Notes under the pieces: model-generated
Seen by the model: the letters and a program-made list of their open reading frames with translations, nothing else
Database searches by the model: none
Told to the model about the DNA's origin: nothing
Made by a program: the position numbers and the translations under genes
Assembly: GCA_963693305.1 (NCBI GenBank)
Contig: OY855914.1
Span: 21,467,472-21,531,471 of the forward strand
Direction of reading: 5' to 3'
Source of the DNA: Meandrina meandrites
Lineage: Eukaryota > Cnidaria > Anthozoa > Scleractinia > Meandrinidae
DNA: 64,000 nt
Part shown: in pieces, positions 35,220 to 46,603 of the stretch
Layout: the number at the start of each line of letters is the position of its first letter
How positions within the stretch are numbered: position 1 is the first letter of the stretch

Positions 35220-36520
35220 ACGTCATCGCCTCTGCGTGCCGTTTATTTTTCAAAGCAGGTGTTCTCCTCTAAAAGATTCACCATTATTGCAATACAAAAC
35301 GCTGCAAAATGGCTTGCCACCAGCAATTAATCTCAGCAACTGTTTTGAGTCAAATAAATCTTGCTAAAGGTAATCAGTTAGAATCTGAAAGGTTTACTTT
35401 GTTGTTAAGTATTGTTGAACAAATTTTGCGCCTCAAAAAAGGCAATTTGTGTTTTGCAACAAGTGACACGTTAATGAAGAAATCTACCAAATCGTGCGAA
35501 TTGGCGAATTGGCCCTCCTTATAACACGTACTAGTTTTGTTTTCGGCACCTTGCTTGCCGACTGGAGAATATTCCGACATGTTACATGCAGACATGTGTG
35601 ACATTTTTGCATGCTGGGAGTTTCATCGAGTAATTTGCATTTTGGCGTTCTCAACCACAGGCTTACCAGCCTGTCTTTGTGAGCTCACAGCACGCCCCAT
35701 ATAAATATTCAAATTTTCCGGCTAGTCGCTATTGTAAATATTAAAGATTCCTAAAATCGGCTTTTACTGCTGTCCTTTGCAATAAAATGAATTAGAAACA
35801 TTTGAAACGTGCGAGAGCAGTTCTATGAGTTTAAGTTTTGACTCGCGTATAGAATACTAATATTTACACAAGGCGTGCATTTACACAAGGCTCTGTGTAT
35901 TGGCGCCAAACTGTTGACATCCGTCAATCAGAAAGGATTTCCGTTTTTAAATTTGAAAGTGCAAAAAAGGAAGCAATTTTGCGCTTCTCATGATACAACT
36001 TCTTAGCGCGAAAAAGGTAGACATTTTCTGCGTAAGTTTTTTTCGCAAAAATGCAAAAAAAACGAAATAGCTGTCAATATTAACGTAAGATGATTTTTAG
36101 ACTAAAGTGAAAACCTACCCACTAAGTTTGAAAAACAAAGATAGCACGTTTTTCATAGTACTTGATAGCAATGAAAGTAATAAAAAGATACGAACTTTGT
36201 GCTTTGTTTTATAGAAGAACTAGCTAGGCGTGAAACTGTTTTTTTTTCTGCTATCTGAATTCACCTTTTTGTGAAGAAATAAATAGGTCGGAAACTTTCA
36301 CTGATTCCATACCTGTTAAGGCACTTTTTAAAGAACGAAGCTGAATTTCAATAATGCAAGAAGGACATTATTGTTTGGAAAATTTATAAGGACATTAAAG
36401 ATATCCCTAGGTATCGTTTTGATTCCCTTTTTACCAGGAGCCATAATGGGAGGAGACCGTAAGCGCGAGATCTTGCCTTGTCCCTATGATATGGGACAAA
36501 ATTTCTATTTTTAGAACAAA
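35220..36520. other. gene-free stretch
   Basis: AT-rich; a few short ORFs (35,309-35,604) without domains. Nothing recognisable. Confidence 0.4.
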
Positions 36521-36599
36521 TCGTGCCATCCCGCGTGGCGCGCGCGCGTAATGCCGCGAGGATTTTCGCAAGGACGTCGCGAGGAGAAATATAAACAAA

Positions 36600-37383
36600 A
36601 TGGTGTCCAAAATTACCTCTACAAGTGAAGTAAACACTGGCTCTCTTTCATCAGTTTCTATTCCTAATTTACGTCAAGGTCTCCTTCAGCACGTCTTTGA
36701 ATGTAGCCATGAAAGTGAGGATGATTCAAGTGATTCGGATGTCTGCAGTAGTATTTTTTTCGGACAAATCCAGTCGCGAAGACTCCTTAGACATGTCGTA
36801 CGAGGAATCACACAGTGGTCAAGACAATTTACGAAACGTTTCACAGCGCAGCGACCAAAGAAGCAACCAAAGAATGCAGAATGACAGCAAAAAAAGGAGA
36901 AACCATATTTTTGCCGAAATACGATTGTATACGCCATTTCGACCTTTCCTTGATGCTTTGTTGTAAGTTACATGTGACTTTCATATCATATAAAATTACC
37001 TATATACTGCATAATGAAAATATTTTTATTTAAGTTACTTATCTGACTAATGATGCTCCAAAATATTTCTTTTAGTATCCTGTATTATAATTTTCAGTGC
37101 AGCTAAAACGTTGTTGAAAAGTATGGAAAGATCGGAAACTTCCAGCAAAAGTTGGAAACAAATGAAGCAGAAGAGGATTCATTTTTTTCGAATTAAAAAA
37201 AAATCTACCAATTTTTTTTCGTTTATTTTCAAGTATGAAAAAATACAGCATATACATGTGCAAACGGCTTTATCTAGTTTCGTGTGTCTAGTCTCGATGA
37301 AACCAATTCGACTTCGGCTCGCCAAGATAGCTACCTCTCGTCTTCAATTTTGGAGCGCTTTGAAAACGCTCTTGTTACAGTAA
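36600..37383 (+). CDS. candidate two-exon gene, Ser-rich protein, one frameshift
   Basis: ATG at 36,600 (context aaaATGG) follows a short CpG-rich stretch (36,525-36,590). The frame is open to a run of seven T at about 36,754, where it must shift by one nucleotide to continue as SDKSSREDS and onward. A donor (TT|gtaagt, 36,963) and an acceptor (ttttcag, ending 37,097) join the shifted frame to an open exon 37,098-37,383 ending TAA, giving about 214 residues. The first exon is acidic and Ser-rich, the second Lys/Phe-rich. No domain recognised. The second exon coincides with one arm of a large foldback, which weakens the case. Confidence 0.3.
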
Positions 37384-37845
37384 ATTATTCACACTAGCCG
37401 CATTCTCAAGATTATTTAGCACCTGGAAATAAACATGCCACGGATAAAATTGCGGCTGAGCTTTGTATTCATGCATTTTATTTAGCAATGAATGTGGTAT
37501 GTGGCGTGCCATGTTCAATTCCAGGTGCTTAATAATCTTTGAGATTGCGGCTAGTTTGAATATTTTACTGTTACCCGAGGGTTTCCAAATGGAAGACGCG
37601 GAGTAGCTATCTTGGCAAGGAAAATTCGACGCATTTCATCGATACTAGATTCACGAAAGTAGACAAAGCCGTTTGCATATATGCTGTATTTTCTCATACT
37701 TAAAAATATAAGAAAAAAAATCGGTAGATTTTTTTAAATTCGAATTTACGCACCGTAAACCTCTTCCTCCTCATTTGTTTACAACTTTTGCTAGCAGTTT
37801 CCGATCTTTCCATACCTTTCAGCAACGTTTTAGCTGGCATTAAGC
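37093..37845. repeat. 750-bp imperfect inverted repeat (foldback)
   Basis: The left arm from gcagctaaaacgttg (37,099) and the right arm ending caacgttttagctggc (about 37,843) pair along most of their length, including gaaagatcggaaac / tttccgatctttcc, atacagcatata / tatatgctgtat and ccaagatagctac / gtagctatcttgg. The centre is near 37,470. The left border falls at the acceptor of the candidate exon above. Confidence 0.7.
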
Positions 37846-38934
37846 TTTCAAATAATCTAGAATCTATGGGATCTTAGCATTGCTTAAACGTTGTTGTAGC
37901 TCCCAATTATACACAAGCATAATATTTTGAAGCAAAAGTTCAACAGTCAACTGTGCAGCAATTTCAACTCAGTCGATTTCGTTGAAACTTGCTCACACTA
38001 AAAATTGGATAATTTGAACTTGTTGACATTGATAAGAATCAAAGATCTCTTCGAGATTCGCCTATTTTGCATAGAGTATGCGTTGGGGAAATGTTACTAT
38101 TGAAAGCGATTTGCGATGCATTAACCCATTGACTCCCAGTCTAGAAGGCTTTTATTAGCGCGCACCCACCCCCTCAAACATTCCTGGCTCTTTAACGGCA
38201 TTTAACATAAACGTGCGAGTGGAAAAAAATATACCATATGCATACTAAATTCAGACAAATAATTCCTTTCTGAAGTAAACTTTTATTACAACTAGACACG
38301 CTGAAAGACCAATTCATGATTTGAAATGTTAATTATCAACCTTGATAAATTGATCCCAGACCAAACTTGAAGACGGTGAAAAAAATTTCTTCACCTCCGC
38401 GCGTCATTTTAACAACTCGCAAAAACACTTTCTACAAAATAAAACGCTAGTTCGAAACACTCTGGTGAAAGGTAGGCTTTCATTCTGTACAACTGTCACT
38501 GACATTTATTTAACCACCAGTGGTGTTATCTTGGTACAGAAAAGCGGTAACTGGGGATAATAATTTGCGAATCATGGTGCCGTGAGATAGCGGACAACTA
38601 CTGAATTCCTTCCACAAAATAAACACTCACATTGCTTTTTATGCTATCCATCACTATAACTAATAACAAAAAAAATACTTGTTTGCATTTTCCGAAGTAC
38701 TGTAGTAAATCTTTGCATATAAAAGGTCGTAAACTGAACACAATTATTAAATAAACAACAACGCGATGGTAAGTCGGCCACACGCTGCATATCAGATGTC
38801 ACCATGTGCTTTTCAAATCAATACGCTTCAGAAGCCTAAAATTCCAAACGTTAACTGGGCAAATGAAAGAAACTTGAAGGAAGTTTTGTTTTAGATTAAT
38901 TCTCATTTCAAGATGTAGCTACTAATGTATCAAA
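37846..38934. other. AT-rich stretch, no gene
   Basis: No coding or structured signal seen. Confidence 0.4.
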
Positions 38935-39600
38935 GCTTCAAAATTCTGCATATTTTTGAAGCCGTGAGATCCTTCATTATTCACGCTAAAGCGTAAGTTT
39001 AATTTTAGCCCGACGGCTTTTTGCAGTCAATTTTTCACTAAGTGGCTTTACCGATCCTTCTAAAAATTCCAGTTAAGTTCCATTTAAGTTCGAAGCAATA
39101 TTGTACATTACCATTTTCCTGTCTGAAGTCTTGAGAAGCTGCATTAAGTCGTGATCAAGTCCGTGAATTGTGGTCAAAACAAAAGATTGCGTGACGAGCT
39201 AAAAATACTTCTTTCAATGAAGACGACAAACAATAGACTTGTGATCTATTAAAGCAAACTTATGTTGAGCAATACCTCTGTTGCCTCAACGCGTGACAAA
39301 CGTATCCTTGTACTCATAATATTCGTACGAATAGATAAAAGCCACTGTGCACATTCTGTCGTTCCAGATATAAAATCGATCTGGCTTGCGTAAGCAAAAA
39401 TTACACTAACACTTAATCCACGTGATTCGTCAGGTGACTATCAAATCGTATCCAAGGCAACAAACTTCGGCACATTTTGAACCGGTGAGATCCTACATTA
39501 TTTACTTAGACTCTCTACCGATCCTTCCATACATTCCATTAAAGTTCGGACCATCATTGTACACTCACTCAATGGCTTCACCGATGGTCTAAATAGAAAA
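38935..39600. repeat. local host repeat next to the Polinton insertion
   Basis: Blocks such as accgatccttc, ccattaaagttcg, ttgtacattaccatttt and gcgtgacgagctaaaaatac occur at 38,990-39,240, again in part at 39,490-39,590, and once more at 55,530-55,660. The Polintons therefore sit in an old, diverged local repeat. Confidence 0.5.
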
Positions 39601-39623
39601 TCATGGGGTAGAGTGTCATAAAA

Positions 39624-39628
39624 CAGTT
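39624..39628. repeat. target-site duplication of Polinton 1 (left), CAGTT
   Basis: CAGTT directly before the left TIR equals CAGTT at 55,200-55,204 after the right TIR. Polintons make 5-6 bp duplications. Confidence 0.85.
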
Positions 39629-39772
39629 ACACACATATAAAGTACTGGTCCTGGCCCAATTTTATGTGTTAACATTTTAAAATAAAAAAATTCGGCCCTA
39701 AAGGGCCTCATTTTTTTGTGGTAAATTTTAGTACATAAAAGTGGGCCATAACGCAGTACTTTATATGTGTGT
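39629..39772. repeat. terminal hairpin inside the left TIR
   Basis: Outer arms acacacatataaagtactg and cagtactttatatgtgtgt are perfect complements (19 bp). Inward follow GGCCCAATTTTATGT pairing with ACATAAAAGTGGGCC and finally ggccctaaagggcc at the tip. Nearly the whole 144 bp can fold. Confidence 0.9.
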
Positions 39773-40023
39773 GGTGGTATTTGAGAGAAAATTAACTCTA
39801 ACATGGAAGTTATGCGCAGACACAGCAGCAAACAAACCTGCAGAAGCGCAAACGCAGCAAACACAGCGACAAAAAAAACTTTTCGAGAAATGGTCCTACG
39901 GTGCGAAATCGGATGTGACACAAAAAAAATTTTTTTCTATTGAAGAAATGTATGCACTGTCTATATACAAAAGTGGTCCAGAATTATTTTCCATTTGAAC
40001 AATTATCTGCACTTGTATATACG
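39629..40023. repeat. left TIR of Polinton 1
   Basis: 395 bp, ending six bases before the PolB start codon, so the TIR must also contain the PolB promoter (tgtatatac at about 40,014). The outer 144 bp are themselves an inverted repeat. Confidence 0.93.
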
Positions 40024-40028
40024 CCGAG

Positions 40029-43000
40029 ATGGCAGCCGCAAGATTTTCGTCTAATGTTTTAGAAAATTTTTACAGTCCATTATCAAGGGGACAAAACCTA
40101 CCTGAACCATTACAACCTGAACTAGTTCCTGTACGTGATGTGTTTAAAATAAGCCAAAGTAATTTCCAAGATTGGCTTCGTGTTTGGAGAATGGATATAT
40201 CCAAAACAAATCCAAACAACAAAGATATTTATATGTTTAAAAATGGAAATAAAGAAAAGTACACTAATTTGATTGAACAGGAAATCCCTAAGTTGGGCAG
40301 CGTAAAGGTGAGCTTCGGGCTAAAAGTAAATTTTGAAATAGAAAGAAATGGCGAAACGCAACAAATGTCGCACTATTTTAAAGAGGACCAGCCGCACGTT
40401 TTTAACAGGGATAACAAAGAACTGATAGAACAAAAATATGAAGAATTCATGGGTAGAATAAAGGAAGAAATAGAAAACTGGTCATTGAAAGGATCAGGAT
40501 GGGAAGTTGAAAGTATAGAGATAGCATACGTGAATGTCGCAAAATATCAGCCACTGCGCGGAGGAACCTATTTGCCACTTCCAGCCGATCTGGCAAAGAA
40601 GAAGGCAATAATAAATGTGAAAAACAAAGACAACGAATGCCTGAAGTGGGCACTCAGAGCAGCATTATTTCCTCCAAAAGATGGAAGGCACGCACAAAGA
40701 CCAAGCAAATATCCGGTTAACGATGGTATAAACTACGAGGGGATAGATTTTCCGACACCGGTAAAACAAATCGACAAGCTTGAAAAACAAAACCCAAACC
40801 TGGCAATAAACGTGTTCGGATGGGAAAAAGACACCGTGATTGTGTACAGAATAAGCAGTAAAGAAAAAAGCGTGGAAAGAATAAACCTTATGTTGATTGA
40901 GTCAAGGGATATACAGCATTACTGTTGGGTAAAAAGAGAAAGCGCTTTGCTGTTCGATAAGGCAATAAACAATAAAACTTTCTACTGCATGAGGTGCTTA
41001 ACACGTTTCACAAGAGCGCACATGCTTGTGGAACACGAAAAGTACTGCAACGGAGTGAATGGCAGACCAACAAAAATAGATATGCCGGAAGAGGGAGAAA
41101 ACATACTCGCTTTTCAAAATCATCAGAAACAGATGAAAGCTCCCTACGTAATATATGCGGACTTTGAGGCTCTGGTAAAAAAGATGCACGGCTGTGAGCG
41201 AGACCCGGATAAAAAATACAAAAGTTACACAGAAAAGACCGAGTGGCATGAAGCGTGCGGGTATTCGTACTTTGTGGTGAGAAGCGACGGACAAGTAACA
41301 GCTAAAAAAGTTTTTAGGGGTGAGGGAGCGGTAAATTCATTTTTGGAAAGCATAATGCAGGAAAAGGAAAAAATAAGAGAAATGCTCGCCAAACCGAAAC
41401 CTGTAACAATGTCGCAAAAAAATTGGTATGACTTCAAAACCGCATAGAACTGTTATATCTGTGAAAAGAAACTGGTAAAAGAAAACTATTGGGATTCATT
41501 GCCGGTATACACTAAAGGTCTTATATCAGAAAAAGAAAAATACCAGGGCCAATATCACAAGAGGTGCTTTTTTCAGGAGCAAAAAGATCAAAGGATAGCA
41601 TTAAAAGAAGTGGGATGTGCTGGAACAGAAGAAGGTGAATTTGAAATTATAATACTAAAAAAACCGGAGAAAAAGGACAAGTGGAAAGCAAAAGAAAAAA
41701 CCAACTGTTATTTATGTCAAAAGCCACTGCTTCAAAAATACTACAGAGACGCGGTGAAAGATCATTGCCACTTAACGGGTAACTACCGAGGAGCGGCGCA
41801 CAACGCATGTAATCTTAAACTGAGAATAAATCCCAATAAGGACCAGATACCAGTTGTATTTCACAACCTAAGGGGCTACGACGCGCACCATTTAATGCAA
41901 GCGATGGCAAATTTGCAAAAAGAGGTGAAATGTGTTGCAAACAACATGGAAAAGTACATAACCATTTCGGTCGATGGTCTGCGATTCATACACAGCTTGA
42001 ACTTTTTACAAGGAAGCTTGGACTCGCTGGTAAAAGCAACGCCAAAGGAGGCACTAAAAATCACATCAACAATATCAAATGGCAGTGATCTGCTTTACAA
42101 AAAGGGAATTTACCCATACGAGTACATGGATTCATTTGAAAAATTCAATGAAAAAAGTCTACCTAAAAAAGAAGACTTCTACAGCAAACTAAATGACGAG
42201 AACATTACAGATGAATACGCACACGCGAAGACAGTCTGGGAGACTTTCAAATGCAAAAAATTGGGAGACTACCACGACCTTTATGTGAAAACGGATGTAG
42301 CTCTGTTGGCAGATGTATTTGAAAATTTCCGTAAATTGTGTTTGCAGCAGTACGGTCTTGACCCGGCGCACTATTTCACATCACCAGGCCTATCATGGGA
42401 CGCACTCTTGAAAAAGACAGGTGTAGAGCTTGAGTTGTTTACAGACGTTGAAATGCATATGTTCGTGGAACGAGGAATTCGCGGAGGAATCTCGATGGTA
42501 AGCAAAAGATACGCAAAGGCAAACAATCCTTTGATATCGGATTATGACCCAAGCAAACCGAACAGTTACATAATGTATCTGGACGCAAACAACCTGTACG
42601 GCTGGGCAATGAGCAAGCCTCTCCCCAAAAGCGGATTCAAATGGAAACGCGTGATGCCGACAGAGGAGGAAATAATGAACAAAAAAGAAAACGCCAAGAA
42701 AGGCTGGATCCTTGAAGTAGACCTGGAGTACCCGGCGGAGCTGCATAAAGAACACAACAGCTACCCGCTGGCGCCTGAGAAAAAGGTCGTGAAAAAAGAA
42801 AGCATGTCGGACTACCAAAAGAATCTGATAAAAGAATTGGACCTTAAACTTCCAAACAGCAATAAGCTGCTGCTGACACTTGAGGACAAAAATGACTACG
42901 TGGTTCACTATAGTAACCTACAGTTCTATCTGAAGCAGGGAATGAAACTGAAGCGTGTAAAAAGGGTGCTGGAGTTCGAACAAGAGTGTTGGATGGAGCC

Positions 43001-44138
43001 GTACATCCGTATGAACACAGAATTCAGGAAGCAAGCAAAGAATGACTTTGAAAAGAACTTTTACAAGCTGATGAATAACTCAGTTTTTGGCAAAACCATG
43101 GAGAACCTGCGCAACCGAGTAGATATAAAAATAGTTCGCAGCAATGAGAAAGACAAAATAAGGAAATTGGTCGCTAGCCGTTTGTACGCAAGGGACGTAA
43201 TATTTACAAACGACCTGGTGGCCATTGACACGCACAAAAGCCGCCTGCTGCTCAACAAGCCGGTCTACACAGGAATGACAATCCTTGACAAAAGCAAGAT
43301 ACTGATGTACGACTTCTTTTACAACCACCTGAAAAAGAAGTACGGTGAGAAATGCGAGCTCCTGTACACTGACACGGACAGCCTGCTGCTGAAGATAGAA
43401 ACAGAGGACGTCTACAAAGACATAAAAGCAAACGAAAACTTCTATGATACATCAGACTACCCGAAGGAGCATCCGCTGCACTCAACAGTGAACAAAAAGG
43501 TACTGGGAAAAATGAAAGACGAGTGCGCGGGGACCCCAATATCGGAGTATGTGGGCCTGAGGTCAAAGATGTACTCAATCATGACGGAAGGTGAAAGCAA
43601 AAAGGGAATAGACAAAATAAAGAAAGACTTCCCTGAGACGGAAATAAAAGAGTGCGCCTGCGAAGGGAATAAAGTGCAGGCAATAATGACAAAAGACGCA
43701 GAGTTGGTCAAAAAAATAAAAAAGAAACATCCGAAAGCAATAGTGTCGCAATGCTGTAACGTATTCACGATAAAAGTGGACGAAATAAACGTAAGAAAAG
43801 CGAAAGGCGTAAAAAAGAACGTTGTGAAGAAGCAAATCAAGCACGAGCAGTACAAGCAGGCGCTGTTCAGCAAAGAGCAGATGTGGCACGGAATGAACAT
43901 TTTGCGAAGTGAGGGGCACGAGATCTACGGCATGCATGTAAATAAAATTTCACTGTCCCCGTTTGATTCAAAGCGCTGGATAGCTGACGACGGGGTAAGT
44001 ACAAAGGCTTACGGGTACAATAACTGGATGGAAGAAATGGAAGCTTTATTCGCTACTACAGATATAAAAGAAATAGAAGCTTCATTAACAAATGCCGAAA
44101 TAAAAGAAATAGAACAAGCTTTAACAGAGATGTTATAG
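40029..44138 (+). CDS. Polinton family B DNA polymerase (PolB), one in-frame TAG
   Basis: Open for 1,369 codons except a TAG at 41,445-41,447, so a formal pseudogene or a sequence error. Order of motifs: a C2H2-type zinc finger near residues 320-340 (CMRC...H...C); ExoI YADFEA near 378; an HNH/EndoVII-like zinc module near 560-600 (CYLC, then DHCHLTGNYRGAAHNACN); ExoII VFHNLRGYD near 608; ExoIII YVKTDVALLAD near 752; polymerase motif A YLDANNLYGWAM (about nt 42,577), motif B KLMNNSVFGKT (about 43,066) and motif C YTDTDS (about 43,366). The layout is that of DNA_pol_B_2 protein-primed polymerases. It replicates the element, presumably with a terminal protein primer. It starts at the first ATG inside the TIR border. 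The end overlaps the convergent integrase stop by 6 nt. Confidence 0.92.
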
Positions 44139-45125
44139 TTGCTCGGGGGGTAATTGTGTGTTTGGAGGTACAACTAGCAGTTCTTCACGTACAAAGCCGC
44201 GCTTGGGCCCATCATGCAAATAGTAGAGAACGGGCTGATTCGGTTTGGAAAAAGATCGTTCAATGTTGTAAACTTTCAAAGACCAGATTGGATCAGTGGC
44301 TCTTTTCACACCACCTTCAAGCTCGCCAGGTTGGTACAAATACCTAACATTCACAAGAGAGGGGAGCTTTTTTTCCCTTTCTCCAACAGGCCTCAAATAA
44401 GGTGTCGATGGCTTTGCATAAACATTTTTTTCTTTGATGGCAACGGCGGGTTTCTGGCCGGTAAGGCTTGTTACTTCGTTGTTCAGAGCGGCCACAACTT
44501 CAGGAAGCCTTTTTACCCACGCAGGGGACCGCTGGCCCTCAGACAGGCGCATTTCAACGGCGTACTGATGCCCGAACAAGCGCTCAGCCAGGGTGCGGTT
44601 GAAACGTTCAACAATGGCCTGGTCACGGTGAATGTCAACTCGCCCGCGCCGAATATATGTTTTGTGATTTTCCATTTCGTTTGTAACAGCGACCATGAAT
44701 TCACGCCCAGGGTCAACCTGCAGCAGTTCAGGCCATTTCAAAGGTGAGCGCTTGTAAATTCTCTTAAAAGCCAGTGCAACTTCATCAGAGTTTTTAGAGG
44801 TCAAGGGTTCAGCCTCTTTGTAGCGGGTAGCCACGTCGACAACGGTGAGTGCGTATTTGAAAACTTTGCGCCCGCGTGGTAGTTTGTCATGTGGTAAAAA
44901 AAGAAGATCAGCCTGATGCACTTTGTTTGGTGTAGGAACGTCGAATTTCGGCCGAGGAATGCGCTTCGGTGCTGGGAGGAATATCTGCCACAGTGCTTGC
45001 TTGAACAGCCACTTTTTTGCGGTTTCTTCTGGTACATTAGCAGCTTCGGATAATTTTTTGATTGCGGCAAAACCTTTCCAGTAGCCCCCAGGACTATAGT
45101 ATGACTTTGCGAGTTTGGCATCCAT
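44133..45125 (-). CDS. Polinton integrase (rve, DDE)
   Basis: 330 aa, intact. A retroviral-type integrase core is visible: D73 in HQADLLF, D138 in LQVDPGREF and E173 in DQAIVERFNRTLAERLF, with VDVATRY after the first D, spacing D-x34-E. The N-terminal 60 residues could form a helical DNA-binding region, and the C-terminal part (PIWSLKVYNIERSF...YYLHD) resembles the SH3/chromo-like tail of such integrases. It joins element ends to target DNA, here with a 5-bp stagger. First of a long minus-strand series; convergent to PolB. Upstream of the ATG lies ttatattacacg. Confidence 0.92.
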   Translation of the reverse strand: MDAKLAKSYYSPGGYWKGFAAIKKLSEAANVPEETAKKWLFKQALWQIFLPAPKRIPRPKFDVPTPNKVHQADLLFLPHDKLPRGRKVFKYALTVVDVATRYKEAEPLTSKNSDEVALAFKRIYKRSPLKWPELLQVDPGREFMVAVTNEMENHKTYIRRGRVDIHRDQAIVERFNRTLAERLFGHQYAVEMRLSEGQRSPAWVKRLPEVVAALNNEVTSLTGQKPAVAIKEKNVYAKPSTPYLRPVGEREKKLPSLVNVRYLYQPGELEGGVKRATDPIWSLKVYNIERSFSKPNQPVLYYLHDGPKRGFVREELLVVPPNTQLPPEQL

Positions 45126-45155
45126 CGTGTAATATAAGTAAGGAATTAAAAAAGT

Positions 45156-45578
45156 TTAAAGGAAACGGAAGGAAGCGTAGCCCAGAGCAAGAGCCCCGGC
45201 GCCCACGAACATAAGTTCACCATTTTTCTGCTGTTCGCTTGGTTGATAGAAATCTGAGAACTTGGGCTCTTTGGGGGGTATCATTTGTTTGTCAGGGTGC
45301 GCTTTATTATACAGTTTGAAGGCGTAGTCAGTGTTTGTAAAGTTCTGTTTGGCCTGCTCTTTTATTTGCGTGTTAGTCGCAATCCAGTCGAGAAGTTTGG
45401 TTCGGTCACGGGAGTATTTGGCGTAAGCCGCTTGATATGCCTCGAGAGCTTTATCATGTCGTACTTTTTCATCAAGTGCAGCGTCACCTCCGCCAAGTGC
45501 CTTCGCAAGATAATTGCCACCGATAAAAGCCGCAGCATTCAAAATAGCCCCACCAGCCATAATCGCGATACTTGCCAT
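45156..45578 (-). CDS. conserved 140-aa Polinton protein with hydrophobic ends
   Basis: The N-terminal hydrophobic segment (residues 2-27, Ala/Gly-rich) and C-terminal hydrophobic segment (LMFVGAGALALGYASF) bracket a charged helical middle and a KFSDFYQPS motif. It resembles a family I associate with cnidarian Polinton-like loci; function unknown. A membrane or virion-internal role is possible. The ATG is preceded by ttatatatcaca. Confidence 0.75.
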   Translation of the reverse strand: MASIAIMAGGAILNAAAFIGGNYLAKALGGGDAALDEKVRHDKALEAYQAAYAKYSRDRTKLLDWIATNTQIKEQAKQNFTNTDYAFKLYNKAHPDKQMIPPKEPKFSDFYQPSEQQKNGELMFVGAGALALGYASFRFL

Positions 45579-45614
45579 TGTGATATATAACAGAGCAGAG
45601 TTTTTTTCAAATCA

Positions 45615-45842
45615 TTAATTTCGGACGCTGGTGGGAAGGATTTTTTGGTCCTCGAGGTACTGTTTGAGCGCAATGCTCCCCGCCACGACGGCTGTAAACT
45701 TCACGTAGTTCATTGCACTGCTGCTGGGGTCACAAGTAAAATTCTCTTTCACAACCTTTTTTGCGACCCAGCCGATGCCGGCGGCAAAACCAGTGATAGT
45801 AGCAGCATCTGTGATTGTTTTAACAAGCTTGTTGTCTGACAT
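45615..45842 (-). CDS. 75-aa small membrane protein
   Basis: Two hydrophobic stretches (ATITGFAAGIGWVA and FTAVVAGSIAL) separated by a Cys-containing loop. It is conserved in Polinton 2 (63,790 onward) where AAA has become TAA. Unknown function. Confidence 0.65.
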   Translation of the reverse strand: MSDNKLVKTITDAATITGFAAGIGWVAKKVVKENFTCDPSSSAMNYVKFTAVVAGSIALKQYLEDQKILPTSVRN

Positions 45843-45889
45843 TATTTTGTAAGTATAGAAATGGAAACATACAAAAGTTTAAATCAAAA

Positions 45890-46045
45890 TTAATCTGTCT
45901 CTTCTGAGTCCGGGTTATACAATGTAGCATTCAAAAGATCGCGGACCGTATTAAAAACCTTCACGTTGAAGTCGTACCATATCAGTCCGATTCCAAAAGT
46001 GGCCGCGGTTGAGATAAGAACTTGGGGAATATCAACTTTCTTCAT
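45890..46045 (-). CDS. 51-aa single-span protein
   Basis: Short ORF MKKVDIPQVLIST... with one membrane-like segment (VLISTAATFGIGLIWYDF) and an acidic end. Its reality is supported by the intact homologue in Polinton 2 (63,581-63,742), which keeps frame, start and stop despite third-position changes. Confidence 0.65.
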   Translation of the reverse strand: MKKVDIPQVLISTAATFGIGLIWYDFNVKVFNTVRDLLNATLYNPDSEETD

Positions 46046-46081
46046 TGTATAGGATACAGATATAATATTAATTCCAAATAT

Positions 46082-46556
46082 TCAATCCAAATGTTTTCCA
46101 CCTCTGGGTTGTGTTACACCTCTGTTTAGTGTTGTTCTAACAGGTTGTAGCTCAGCACGTACAGGCTCAGGTGTCTTTTTTTTTGCTGAATACGGCCTTG
46201 AGCTCTTCGCGTTTGTAATAAATACCGATACGTGAAACGACTATACTTGCAACAGCAAGCCATTGGGTGGTGCTGAGACTACTATTATCAACTTTGTTGT
46301 TATCTTCGGTACTCTTTGGTGTTTCGTCTGCAATAGGCGGGTCTGGCTCAGTGGCCTTTGTCTTGTTGTTTGCGATTATAATAGCAGCCTCAGCTGCTGC
46401 TTTTTTCTGTTGTTCACGGGCTAGCCGCGTTCTTTCAGCAACCAATTTGCCTGCAGCCACACGCTTGGGATTTTTTGCACGATGCGGGGCTGTAGTTGGA
46501 GTTGGAGTTGTTGCTTGCTGTGTGATATCACCCTGCTGGGATTGTTCGGTTGGCAT
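46082..46556 (-). pseudogene. basic Pro/Ala-rich membrane protein, frameshifted in a poly-A tract
   Basis: The first 129 codons are open: a Thr/Pro-rich start, a basic helix (NPKRVAAGKLVAERTRLA) and a membrane segment near the C-end. Nine consecutive A at about 46,178-46,186 shift the frame to an early stop. With eight A the frame would run on to the TGA at 46,082-46,084, as in the homologue at 63,049-63,543, which continues with PEPQPAR repeats. It may be a homopolymer error in the assembly. Unknown function; the basic region could bind nucleic acid. Confidence 0.6.
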
Positions 46557-46603
46557 TTTGAAACAAAGCGTATATGTTAAGCAAATAAAATAATACTTAG
46601 AAA

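Noticed and set aside
42393..42908. Minus-strand ORFs inside PolB (also 43,457-43,937)
   Set aside because: Shadow frames of a Lys-rich coding region; no motif or conservation.
41499..44138. Second independent polymerase gene
   Set aside because: Same frame as the upstream ORF, separated only by a TAG; the start would be TTG; together they give one full PolB.
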